Assembly: GCF_010725885.1 (NCBI RefSeq)
Contig: NZ_AP022600.1
Span: forward strand, 1,488,001 to 1,552,000
DNA length: 64,000 nt
From: Mycolicibacterium tokaiense
GTDB lineage: Bacteria; Actinomycetota; Actinomycetes; Mycobacteriales; Mycobacteriaceae
Direction: 5' to 3'
Shown: in pieces, positions 42,358-50,287 of the stretch
Layout: every line of letters starts with the position of its first letter
How positions within the stretch are numbered: position 1 is the first letter of the stretch
Made by a program: the position numbers and the translations under genes
The notes under the pieces: model-generated
Databases searched by the model: none
What the model saw: the letters and a program-made list of their open reading frames with translations, nothing else
Told to the model about the DNA's origin: nothing

Positions 42358-43317
42358 TCACACCGCAGACACCCCGTCGGGAAGTGGCATCGAGGCCACC
42401 AACGCAGGGGCGAGCTCGCAGAACGTCCGGGCCACGGGCGACAGCGATCGACCGCGCAGGGTGATCAGGCCGACGGTGCGGGTTGCTCCCTGGATCGGCA
42501 CCTTCACAACGTCGTCGATCCGATAACCGGCGAACTCCATGGCCGGCAGCGCTGACACCCCGAAGCCTTCCCGCACCAGCCCACCCAGGGTGCCCATGTT
42601 GGACACCTGAATGTGGTCCTCGATCGAGACGCCGGACTGCGTCAGATGTCGGTCCACGATGGACCGGACACTCGTCCCGAACCGCGCGGACACCATCTGC
42701 TGGTCGGCGAAGTCCTTCCACAGGATCTCGTTTCGCGCTTCCCAGGGATGACTTCTTTGAGCGATGGCGTAGAAACGCTCCAATGCGAGGGGCAGTATCT
42801 CGTAACGCTCGAGGTCGACGTCGTCGGCGGTGATGGCGACTTCCGAGCCGCCGCGGTCGAGGTCGTCGAGGACGTTGCTGGCCCAGCCATCCTCGACCCG
42901 GATCTCGACCTGCGGGCGGTCTCGCACGAACGCGGCGAGCAACCCGGGTAGCAGTACCGACGCGTACGAGACAATCGCGGCCACCGAGAGCCGTCCCGCC
43001 CGTCCGGCGACGAAGTGCCCGAACCCGTCGATCCCGTGCATCAACGAGACGGTGATGGGTCCGCAAATTCGAAGCAGCTCTTCGCCTTCCGGCGTGAGCT
43101 CGACAGAGCGCGTGCTCCTACTGAACAGCTGAGCGCCGACTCCGGTCTCGAGCTGGCGGATGCTACGGCTCAGAGCGGACTGGGACGTCTGCAGCCGGCG
43201 CGCAGCCTTGGTGAAGTTGGTCGCGTCAGCGACCACCTGAAATGCCCGGAGCTGCTGCAGGGTGATCGAGGTGAGGCGATCGCGAGGCCACTCCGTGCGT
43301 CTGTTCGGGGCCGGCAT
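42358..43317 (-). CDS. LysR-family transcriptional regulator
   Basis: A 319-residue LTTR. The N-terminal winged HTH is ITLQQLRAFQVVADATNFTKAARRLQTSQSALSRSIRQLE, followed by a periplasmic-binding-like effector domain (about 95-300) of the aromatic/organic-acid type with LSVAAIVSYASVLLPGLLAAF. The ATG at 43317 has TATAAA six bases upstream, and a slightly longer frame to 43344 is open. It is divergent from a six-gene catabolic operon across 125 AT-rich bases, the classical LysR layout, so it most likely activates that operon in response to its substrate or an intermediate. Confidence 0.93.
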   Translation of the reverse strand: MPAPNRRTEWPRDRLTSITLQQLRAFQVVADATNFTKAARRLQTSQSALSRSIRQLETGVGAQLFSRSTRSVELTPEGEELLRICGPITVSLMHGIDGFGHFVAGRAGRLSVAAIVSYASVLLPGLLAAFVRDRPQVEIRVEDGWASNVLDDLDRGGSEVAITADDVDLERYEILPLALERFYAIAQRSHPWEARNEILWKDFADQQMVSARFGTSVRSIVDRHLTQSGVSIEDHIQVSNMGTLGGLVREGFGVSALPAMEFAGYRIDDVVKVPIQGATRTVGLITLRGRSLSPVARTFCELAPALVASMPLPDGVSAV

Positions 43318-43326
43318 CCAGCATTT

Positions 43327-43353
43327 ATACCAGTATGTTGCCACTTAATGCAT
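43327..43353. promoter_or_regulatory. Candidate LysR binding region
   Basis: ATACCAGTAT (43327-43336, dyad ATAC-N2-GTAT) and ATGCAT (43348-43353) lie in the most AT-rich stretch of the neighbourhood, between the divergent LysR and MaoC genes. The dyad overlaps the LysR gene's own presumed -10, which suits autorepression plus activation of the operon. Confidence 0.4.
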
Positions 43354-43442
43354 AAATTACCCATCTTTGTTGCATCGAACTCATTGACCCTGGCAGATCG
43401 CCGAACCTACGGTTAGCGCCGAGCGAAAGGGCATCGGAGCCA

Positions 43443-43910
43443 ATGACAGCAGGCAGTCTCATTTGGAGCGATCTCGCAGTCGGTGACGCATTCACCAGCG
43501 GCGGTCGGACCATCACCGAATACGACATAGTGGGCTTCGCGGGTCTCACCGGCGACGGTTCTCCTGTCCACCTCGATCAGGAATTCGCCGCGGCAACCGA
43601 ATTCGGCCAGCGGATCGCTCACGGTCTACTCGGACTGTCCTATGCCCACGGCCTGATCATGGGTTCGGGGTTGTTCCGCGACTGCGCTCTCGCCTTCCTC
43701 GGTATATCCGACTGGAAATTCAAGGCACCCATCTTCATCGGCGACACCATCCACGTCGACTACCGCATCAGCGAACTGAGATTGCGGCGTTCCCGGGATG
43801 ACCAGGGCATCGTGACATTCGATGTGGACGTCTGCAACCAGCGCAGCGAGGTGCTGCAGAGCGGCACCAAAGCCATCCTGATGCGCACGCTGGAGGAGGT
43901 CGGACGATGA
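43443..43910 (+). CDS. MaoC-like hydratase/dehydratase
   Basis: A 155-residue single-hotdog enzyme with the hydratase-2-type motif in AGLTGDGSPVHLDQEFAAATEFGQRIAHGLLGLSYAHGL (catalytic Asp/His positions present). It is predicted to add or remove water from an enoyl/hydroxyacyl-CoA. First gene of the LysR-controlled operon; a purine-rich GAAAGGG/GGAG region precedes the ATG. It overlaps the CoA-transferase gene by ATGA, so hydration probably acts on the CoA ester that the transferase makes. Confidence 0.9.
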   Translation: MTAGSLIWSDLAVGDAFTSGGRTITEYDIVGFAGLTGDGSPVHLDQEFAAATEFGQRIAHGLLGLSYAHGLIMGSGLFRDCALAFLGISDWKFKAPIFIGDTIHVDYRISELRLRRSRDDQGIVTFDVDVCNQRSEVLQSGTKAILMRTLEEVGR

Positions 43911-45172
43911 CGTCGCACAACGGATCCGAGAATCAGACGCAACTGGTGTATGAGGGCGTACGAATCCTCGACTTCACCCAGCTGGAGCAGGGGCCGTCGG
44001 GCACCCAGGTGTTGGCTGACTTCGGCGCCGAGGTCATCAAGGTCGAACGGCCCGACATCGGAGAGATAGGTCGCCGTAATGGAACTCGAGTCAACGGCTG
44101 GAGTCCGCATTGGGCGGCGAACAACCGCAACAAGCGCAGCTTGAGCCTGGACGTCAAAGACCCCCAGGCACGCCCCATCCTCGATGAACTGGTGCGGCGT
44201 TCCGACATCGTCGTGAGCAATTTCAGGCCGGGTGTCATGGAGCGACTCGGCCTCGGACACGAGGATCTCGTCCAACTCAATCCCCGGATCATTTCGGCGT
44301 ACGCGTCCGGGTACGGCCGCACCGGGCCCTACCGCCACCGCCGCGGACAGGACCTGGCGGCGCAGGCCATGGGCGGCATCATCGCACTCACCGGCTCCCC
44401 GGAACAGCCGAGTGCGATCGGTACCTATGCGGTGGACTACCTCGCCGCAATGCATCTGGCCCAAGGGATGATGCTGGCGCTCGCCGCCCGGGATCGCACC
44501 GGGCAGGGGCAGGTAGTCGATGTCTCCCTGCTGAACTCGTCCATCGCCATGCATCTGCAGGAGGGCAGCGAATTCCTCAACCGCCGCGAGGCGTTTCCCC
44601 GCTCCCCCGGCGGAATAGCGCACAGCGGCAGCACCGGCCTCTACGGGATCTACACAGGAATCGACGGCAAGTCGTTCGTGCTCGTCGCCGACGTCTTCGT
44701 CGACGAGCCGTGGTCACGTATCTGCCAGGCACTGGATGCCGACGAAGCCGAGACTGCGAATCCGCTGATGGCATCAACCGAGTCGATGAAGGCCGATCCG
44801 GCGCGTTCGCACGCGGTCGTACAAGCGTTGGCTTCCCGTTTCACCCGCGACGAATGCGTCTCCCGGCTTGAGAAGCAAGACCTGCTCAGCGCACCGGTCA
44901 ATGACTACGACGAGCTCTTCGACGATCCACAGGTGCTGCACAACAACATGATTCTCGAGCTCGAGCATCCCGTAGCCGGTGCCATGCGCCTGGTGGGCAT
45001 GCCCGTCAAGCTGAGCGGCACGCCGGGAACTGTGCGCCTGCTTCCACCCATGGTGGGAGAGCACAACCAGTCCATCCTCGCCGAACTCGGACTCGACAGC
45101 GCCCAGATCGACGCGTTGCGGCACTCCGGGGTGGTCGGCGCCGAGTCGACCAGGCAGACACCAGCGTGGTGA
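43907..45172 (+). CDS. CaiB/BaiF CoA-transferase (family III)
   Basis: A 421-residue interlocked-dimer CoA transferase that forms an acyl-CoA by exchange. It shows VRILDFTQLEQGPSGTQVLADFGAEVIKVERP (CoA-binding N-terminus), NKRSLSLDVKDPQARPILDELVRRSDIVVSNFRPG, and the catalytic Asp in GYGRTGPYRHRRGQDLAAQAMGG (D149). The C-terminal half carries the family's small domain. It overlaps its neighbours at both ends (ATGA, GTGA), marking it as the activation step of this catabolic operon. The acid substrate cannot be deduced. Confidence 0.93.
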   Translation: MTSHNGSENQTQLVYEGVRILDFTQLEQGPSGTQVLADFGAEVIKVERPDIGEIGRRNGTRVNGWSPHWAANNRNKRSLSLDVKDPQARPILDELVRRSDIVVSNFRPGVMERLGLGHEDLVQLNPRIISAYASGYGRTGPYRHRRGQDLAAQAMGGIIALTGSPEQPSAIGTYAVDYLAAMHLAQGMMLALAARDRTGQGQVVDVSLLNSSIAMHLQEGSEFLNRREAFPRSPGGIAHSGSTGLYGIYTGIDGKSFVLVADVFVDEPWSRICQALDADEAETANPLMASTESMKADPARSHAVVQALASRFTRDECVSRLEKQDLLSAPVNDYDELFDDPQVLHNNMILELEHPVAGAMRLVGMPVKLSGTPGTVRLLPPMVGEHNQSILAELGLDSAQIDALRHSGVVGAESTRQTPAW

Positions 45173-45906
45173 CCCCGGGCCGGATGGTCGTGATCACGGG
45201 GGCCACAGGTGGCATCGGTGCTGCGATCGCGCGGGCGGTCCACCGCCGCGGCGGTGTCGCGGTGCTGGCCTGCCACCCCTCCACCTTTGCGGAGGGCCAC
45301 GCGCTGTCCGCCGACATACCCGAATCCCTGGTCCTACCGGTTGATGTGGCCGACACCGCATCGGTGAGGACATTCGCCCGGGAGATCACGCGGTACGGCA
45401 CTGGCATCGAGGGCCTGGTGAACAATGCCGGCGTGCTCGTCGAGAGATCCTTCGAGGACCTGGACGAGCAGACATGGGCGCGGGTCATCGATGTGAATCT
45501 CTCCGGCACCTTCCGGATGGTGCACGCCCTGCGTCAGGCTCTGTCTGCGGGCGAAGGCGGTTCGGTGGTCAACATCGCCTCACAGCTGGCCTACACCGGG
45601 GCGCCGAATGTGGCTGCCTACGCGGCATCCAAAGGTGGGGTGCTGGGCCTGACCAGAGCGCTCGCTCACGACCTCGCCCCGAAGATCCGCGTCAACGCGG
45701 TCGCGCCCGGACCGATCGAATCCCCGATGAACACCCCGTACATGTCCGATCAGCAGTGGGTTGCCCGCAAGGTGGGAAAGTCCGTCATGGGCCGGTTCGG
45801 AACGGCGGACGAGGTAGCCGGCGCAGTGCTGTATCTCCTGAGTCCCGAAGCCACATTCTTCACAGGCCAGACTCTGTCGCCCAACGGCGGCGGGGTCATG
45901 CCGTAG
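45169..45906 (+). CDS. SDR family oxidoreductase (FabG-like)
   Basis: A 245-residue classical SDR: VVITGATGGIGAAIARAVHRRG, NNAGVLVERSFEDLDEQ, the triad in NIASQLAYTGAPNVAAYAASKGGVLG, and a terminus LSPNGGGVMP that lacks the usual DGG. Start: GTG at 45169 within the upstream stop (GTGA), or GTG 45166 one codon earlier. Third gene of the operon. It probably oxidises the hydroxyacyl-CoA produced by the MaoC protein, or reduces the corresponding ketone. Confidence 0.92.
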   Translation: MTPGRMVVITGATGGIGAAIARAVHRRGGVAVLACHPSTFAEGHALSADIPESLVLPVDVADTASVRTFAREITRYGTGIEGLVNNAGVLVERSFEDLDEQTWARVIDVNLSGTFRMVHALRQALSAGEGGSVVNIASQLAYTGAPNVAAYAASKGGVLGLTRALAHDLAPKIRVNAVAPGPIESPMNTPYMSDQQWVARKVGKSVMGRFGTADEVAGAVLYLLSPEATFFTGQTLSPNGGGVMP

Positions 45907-45942
45907 CCGGTCCCATCGCACCCTTCAACGAGGAAGATCACC

Positions 45943-47256
45943 ATGACAGAAAACGTCGCCAACAGAACGTCCACGGCTGTGGATGACCCGGCCAACGTGC
46001 GGCGGGTAGTCACCGCCGGCGTCGTCGGCCAGCTTGTTGAGTATTACGACTACGGCCTCTACGCGCTACTGGCGGTGTACATCGGCAGGGCCTTTTTCCC
46101 GGAAGCCAGCGACGGCGCCCAACTCCTCGCCGCCTTCGCGATCTTCGGGGTCGGGTTCCTGGCGCGCCCGCTGGGTGGCGCCATCCTGGGTCCCATGGGG
46201 GACCGGGTCGGTCGACGTGCGGTCCTGATTCGATCGCTGGTGATCATGACTGGATGCACGGTCCTGGTCGGCCTGACCCCCGGCGCCGACGTGATCGGGC
46301 TCGCCGCTCCGATCATCGTCGTGTTGCTGCGACTCGGCCAGGCATTCTCTGCGGGCGGGGAGTTCATCTCAGCGGCAACCTTCGTCAACGAGCATGCACC
46401 CGTGGGCAGGCGCGGCCTGTATTCCTGCCTACTGCAGGCGGGTTCGGCATCCGCGTTCCTCCTCGGCACCCTGGTGGTGTTCCTGACCGAGGCAGCGGCC
46501 GGCCCAGATGCGATGGAAAGCTGGGCGTGGCGCATCCCGTTCCTGCTCTCACTTCCCATCGGCATTGTCGGTCTCTACGTTCGCCTTCGACTCGAAGAAA
46601 GCCCCGTCTTCGAGCACCTGAAGGAAACCGGCGGCTTGACCAAGACGCCTTTGCGCGATTCGATGCGTGGGCCAAACCGCAAGGTGTTCTTCCAGACGAT
46701 CGGACTGTCGGCGTTCCTGTTCGTCTCGACCTACACGTTTCTCGCGTACCTGCCCTCACTGCTACGAGCAGACGGCTACTCGTCCGGCCAGGTGGTCCTG
46801 TTGACGGTGATCGCCAACTCCGCCAACGTCATCTTCTTCCCGCTGGTCGGTCTTCTGTCAGAACGCACCGGACGCAAGCAGATCTGCATGGCAGGTGCGG
46901 TTTTCATGATCGTGATGAGTTGGCCGTTGCTGACGGTCCTGGGAATGGGAAGCCTCCCGCTGGCCATCGTGTGTGTCATCGTCATGGCATTCGGCGTCTC
47001 GCTGGTGGTCGGCCCACCCGCCGCGATGTTCGTCGAGTTCATTCCCGCGGCTGTGCGCATGAGTACCTTCGGGCTCGCCTACAACCTGGGCGCCGCCATC
47101 TTCGGCGGGACCGCGGTCTATGTGGCCGGATTCCTGCGCGAGACCACCGGATCTCCGGCCTCGCCGGCCTACTACCTCATTGCAGCGTCGGTGATCAGCC
47201 TCGCCACCCTCGTGACGATCAAGAACTACCGAGGCGTCAACGAGTCCGTACAGTGA
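45943..47256 (+). CDS. MFS transporter, metabolite:H+ symporter (MHS) family
   Basis: A 437-residue 12-helix permease. MHS features are VVGQLVEYYDYGLYALLAVYIGRAFFP (helix 1), GPMGDRVGRRAVLIRSLVIMTGCTVLVGLTPG (the MFS signature loop 2-3), RLGQAFSAGGEFISAATFVNEHAP and ESWAWRIPFLLSLPIGIVGLYVRLRLEESPVF. MHS proteins import dicarboxylates, shikimate, 4-methyl-o-phthalate, betaine and related acids with protons. GAGGAAG precedes the ATG. Its place inside the CoA-transferase operon marks it as the importer of the pathway substrate. Confidence 0.93.
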   Translation: MTENVANRTSTAVDDPANVRRVVTAGVVGQLVEYYDYGLYALLAVYIGRAFFPEASDGAQLLAAFAIFGVGFLARPLGGAILGPMGDRVGRRAVLIRSLVIMTGCTVLVGLTPGADVIGLAAPIIVVLLRLGQAFSAGGEFISAATFVNEHAPVGRRGLYSCLLQAGSASAFLLGTLVVFLTEAAAGPDAMESWAWRIPFLLSLPIGIVGLYVRLRLEESPVFEHLKETGGLTKTPLRDSMRGPNRKVFFQTIGLSAFLFVSTYTFLAYLPSLLRADGYSSGQVVLLTVIANSANVIFFPLVGLLSERTGRKQICMAGAVFMIVMSWPLLTVLGMGSLPLAIVCVIVMAFGVSLVVGPPAAMFVEFIPAAVRMSTFGLAYNLGAAIFGGTAVYVAGFLRETTGSPASPAYYLIAASVISLATLVTIKNYRGVNESVQ

Positions 47257-47591
47257 GCCGCGCTGAACAGGACATGACACCCCTGAACGTCTTCATCGCG
47301 CTGTCCCGCTACCTCGTGCCGATCGAGCAGGTAGAGAGTTTCCTCCCGGAACACGCGCGGTGGGTGGCGCAGCGCTACGCCGAGGGCAGGATTCTCGTGT
47401 CGGGTCGCCAGATTCCGGCCCGCGGCGGCGCCACAATCCTGGTCGGGCCAGACCGCCAGAGTGTCGAGACGCTCTTCAGCACAGACCCTTTCGTTCACAA
47501 CGGCATTGCCGAGTACACCGTCATCGAATTCGTACCCAGCGATGGCGACCGACGTTCGATGGATTTTACGGCGTTCCTCGCGCGGCAGTAG
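47253..47591 (+). CDS. YciI family protein
   Basis: A 112-residue ferredoxin-fold protein with NVFIALSRYLVPIEQVESFLPEHARWVAQRYAEGRILVSGRQIPARGGATIL, the YCII His-Asp core region (here EHARW), and PFVHNGIAEYTVIEFVP. YciI-type proteins in catabolic operons include a 5-chloro-hydroxyhydroquinone dehydrochlorinase (TftG) and muconolactone-isomerase-like enzymes. The GTG overlaps the transporter stop (GTGA); ATG 47274 is an alternative. A lactone or tautomer isomerase step is a reasonable guess. Confidence 0.85.
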   Translation: MSRAEQDMTPLNVFIALSRYLVPIEQVESFLPEHARWVAQRYAEGRILVSGRQIPARGGATILVGPDRQSVETLFSTDPFVHNGIAEYTVIEFVPSDGDRRSMDFTAFLARQ

Positions 47592-47646
47592 TGCAGGACA
47601 TGTGCCGAGCCGTCACCCGAGTCCGACCCAGAGATCAGGAGCAGCT

Positions 47647-48570
47647 ATGTACGAAGTATTCCGCGGTGTCATCCCGGCCGCGGTCATGCCCTTCGACGCC
47701 TCGTTCGAGATCGACGAGCACAACTTCCGACGACACCTTCGCCATCTGGCAGAAACCGACGGTGTGACTGCCGTTGCCGTCAATGGCGATGCGGGCGAGG
47801 TGCTTTCACTGTCACCCGAGGAGCAGGCGTTCGCAGTGCGGGTTGCCGTCGACGAAATCGGCGACCAGGTGCGGGTTCTCTGTGGCGTCGCGGATCCGAG
47901 TGCGGCCGCGGCTGTCCGCACCGCCGCCATGGCCCAGGACGCCGGGGCCCACGGCCTGCTGGTTTTCCCGTCGCTGTTCTTCGCACACGGTGCGCGTCTA
48001 CGCGCCGACGTCGTCCACGCCTTCTACGGCGAGATAGCGTCGAGCACCGACCTGCCCATGGTGTTGTTCGTCGATGCCGCCACCTCGGCGAAGAACGTTC
48101 CGGCACCCCTGTTGGCGGAGCTGTGCCTGGCCAACGAGAACATCACGGGTATCAAGGATTGGAGCGTCGACATCCTGGCCTATGAGGCGAACCTCCGTGC
48201 GGTGAGAAGCCTGGACCGCCCGGTGTCGATGCTGACGAGCTTCAGCCGAGCGCTGCTGCCGACGCTGGCTCTCGGTGCCGACGGCATCCTCAGCGGCCAC
48301 GGCTCACTGATCGCCGACGTGCAGGTAGAGCTCTTCCGCGAGGTCGAGAGCGGCAATCTCAAGGCTGCCCGCGACACAGCGGATCGGATCTACGAGCTGA
48401 CACAGGTCTTTTATGCAGCCCCGGTGATCGATCAGTTCAATCGAATGAAAGAGGGGCTCAAGGTACTCGGCAGGATCGACGAGGCGTACTCTCGGCCTCC
48501 CGTGCTGCCGGTGTCCCCCGCCGAACGCTCGCTGATCCATGACGCGGTGCGCGCCGCCGGGCTGTCCTGA
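47647..48570 (+). CDS. Dihydrodipicolinate synthase/N-acetylneuraminate lyase family protein
   Basis: A 307-residue TIM-barrel class I aldolase. VIPAAVMPFDASFEIDEHNF opens the barrel, NGDAGEVLSLSPEEQ is the pyruvate-carboxylate-binding GxxGE loop, and the Schiff-base lysine is K170 in ITGIKDWS. The conserved Tyr (Y-N-x-P) is replaced: the stretch reads PMVLFVDAATSAKNVP, so it is not a standard DapA or NanA. AGGAG precedes the ATG. Last gene of the LysR-controlled operon. A retro-aldol or hydratase-aldolase step releasing pyruvate is the likely role. Confidence 0.87.
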   Translation: MYEVFRGVIPAAVMPFDASFEIDEHNFRRHLRHLAETDGVTAVAVNGDAGEVLSLSPEEQAFAVRVAVDEIGDQVRVLCGVADPSAAAAVRTAAMAQDAGAHGLLVFPSLFFAHGARLRADVVHAFYGEIASSTDLPMVLFVDAATSAKNVPAPLLAELCLANENITGIKDWSVDILAYEANLRAVRSLDRPVSMLTSFSRALLPTLALGADGILSGHGSLIADVQVELFREVESGNLKAARDTADRIYELTQVFYAAPVIDQFNRMKEGLKVLGRIDEAYSRPPVLPVSPAERSLIHDAVRAAGLS

Positions 48571-48671
48571 CCAAGACGTTCTCGCCGGCGCCGGCTTGCG
48601 TCCAGCGCCGGCGTTAGCAAGGGACTGTCCGTCCCAGGCTTGCCGCCTCGTGCGGCGGCATACTCGGTGCC

Positions 48672-49172
48672 ATGATCCTGCGTGTTCTCCTCGCTGCTGT
48701 CATGGCGATCCTGGCCGCGATCGGTCTGTCCACCGAGGCGGCCGCCGCGCCCAACCAGGTGGTGGGAACGTGGCGGATGGTCTCGGCGGAGATCGAACGC
48801 GACGGAGTCTCCACCCCGGCCTACGGTGAGCAGCCCAACGGCATGCTGGCCTTCACCCCGGACATGCGCTTCGTCGAGGTGCTCACCGATGCATCCGTCC
48901 CGCCCTTTGCCTCCGATGCACGAGGGGAAGGCACCGACGCCGAGAACCGGGCCGCCATGGCCGGCAGCATCGGACTGTTCGGCACCTACACCGTCGACGA
49001 GTTCGGCCAGTTCAGCGGCAATCGCGTGGAGGGTTCCACCTTTCCCAACTGGGTCGGCGATGTCAGGACGACCGATGATCTGCGCATCATCGTCGACGGC
49101 GACCGTATGACGGAGAACTTCACCCGCCCGGACGGCACCCGAATCGCCATCGTCTTCGAGCGGGTGCGCTGA
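48672..49172 (+). CDS. Exported lipocalin-like domain protein
   Basis: A 166-residue protein with a signal peptide (MILRVLLAAVMAILAAIGLSTEAAAA) and a lipocalin_5-type beta-barrel starting VVGTWRMVSAEIERDGVSTPAYGEQPNGMLAFTPDMRFVEVL. GTYTVDEFGQFSGNRVEGSTFPNW and GTRIAIVFERVR close the domain. Such barrels bind small hydrophobic ligands; the ligand here is unknown. It is the first of three consecutive exported proteins on this strand. Confidence 0.82.
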   Translation: MILRVLLAAVMAILAAIGLSTEAAAAPNQVVGTWRMVSAEIERDGVSTPAYGEQPNGMLAFTPDMRFVEVLTDASVPPFASDARGEGTDAENRAAMAGSIGLFGTYTVDEFGQFSGNRVEGSTFPNWVGDVRTTDDLRIIVDGDRMTENFTRPDGTRIAIVFERVR

Positions 49173-49214
49173 CCCGTTTTTGCAGGATGCGCCGGTGGGT
49201 ACAGTCGAATCACC

Positions 49215-49682
49215 ATGGCACTCACCCGCGGCATCCGGCGATCGACGTTCCTGGTCACCGTGCTGGTGACCGCAGGGGTCTTCGGGTCGGCCCCGGCCGC
49301 CGCCGACCTGGGGGACTACCTCTGGGAGCGCCGCCCGCTGCTGCTCTTCGCGCCGACGAATCAGGACCCGCGGCTCACCGAGACGGTGAGCCGGATCGAG
49401 GCCACACGGTGCAAGTTCGACGACCGTCAGATGGTGCTCGGCGTGGTGGTGGCCGCAGGCCCCAGCACGCTCGACGGGCAAGCCATCACCGCCGAGGAAG
49501 CGCAGCGACTGGCTGACCGGTACGCGGTCGATCCGAATGCGTTCGCCGCGGTGCTGATCGGCAAGGACGGCGGCGAGAAGTACCGCGTGGACCAGGTGCC
49601 AGAGCTGGGCCTCGTCTACACGGTGATCGATGGTATGCCGATGCGCAGTCGCGAAACCGGCGCAGAGTCGGGAGGATGCTGA
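49215..49682 (+). CDS. Exported DUF4174 family protein
   Basis: A 155-residue protein with a signal peptide (RRSTFLVTVLVTAGVFGSAPAAA). The mature part has the DUF4174 features YLWERRPLLLFAPTNQDPRL, an internal RQMVLGVVVAAGPSTLDG and a C-terminal AVLIGKDGGEKYRVDQVPELGLVYTVIDGMPMRSRE. This is a thioredoxin-like fold without a CxxC. The function is unknown. TACAGT lies nine bases before the ATG. Its stop overlaps the next gene's start by one base (TGATG). Confidence 0.82.
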   Translation: MALTRGIRRSTFLVTVLVTAGVFGSAPAAADLGDYLWERRPLLLFAPTNQDPRLTETVSRIEATRCKFDDRQMVLGVVVAAGPSTLDGQAITAEEAQRLADRYAVDPNAFAAVLIGKDGGEKYRVDQVPELGLVYTVIDGMPMRSRETGAESGGC

Positions 49683-50278
49683 TGACCCACGAGCAACGCT
49701 GGCTTGCCGGAATAGCCTGTGCCGGTGCGGTTCTGGCCATGGTGCCCTGCGCCAGCGCGGCGGCCGAGGACTCCGTCACTGCACTCGTCAATCTTTCCGA
49801 CGCGCAACAGGTCGCCGGGTGGACCACGGTCAACGATCCGGTCATGGGCGGCAGGTCCACCTCCTCGGTGTCCTTCGGCGACAACGCCCTGGTGTTCTCC
49901 GGTGACCTCTCTTTGGAGAACAACGGCGGCTTCGCGTCCACGCGCAGCCCCGAAGACCCCGAAATCGGGCAGCGGGCGGCGGGTGCGACGGCGCTGCGCG
50001 TCCAAGCGGTGGGCGATGGCAAGACCTATCTGCTGAAGGTGGGGATCGCCGGGCAGCCGTGGTCCTACATCCAGCGTTTCCCCACCGAGGCCGGCGTCCA
50101 GCAGACCCATGATCTGCCCGTGGCCAACTTCGAGCCGGTCGGCATGCGCCTGGATCCCGCGCCCGAAGCGCCGGCGACCCTGGACCCTGCCGCTATCGAT
50201 CAGCTGGGCATCTACATCCTGGACAAACAGCAGGGCCCGTTCATGATCACCCTCGACGCGATCGACGCCGTGCGCTGA
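49682..50278 (+). CDS. Exported CIA30-like domain protein
   Basis: A 198-residue protein with a signal peptide (LAGIACAGAVLAMVPCASAAAE) and a CIA30/galactose-binding-like jelly-roll: TTVNDPVMGGRSTSSVSFGDNALVFSGDLSLENNGGFASTR is the diagnostic stretch, and LGIYILDKQQGPFMITLDAIDAVR ends the domain. In eukaryotes CIA30 assists complex I assembly; exported bacterial forms are uncharacterised. GGAGG lies six bases before the ATG at 49682, which overlaps the upstream stop by one base. It is convergent with the hydantoinase B gene, 9 bases apart. Confidence 0.83.
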   Translation: MTHEQRWLAGIACAGAVLAMVPCASAAAEDSVTALVNLSDAQQVAGWTTVNDPVMGGRSTSSVSFGDNALVFSGDLSLENNGGFASTRSPEDPEIGQRAAGATALRVQAVGDGKTYLLKVGIAGQPWSYIQRFPTEAGVQQTHDLPVANFEPVGMRLDPAPEAPATLDPAAIDQLGIYILDKQQGPFMITLDAIDAVR

Positions 50279-50287
50279 CCAGCCCCG

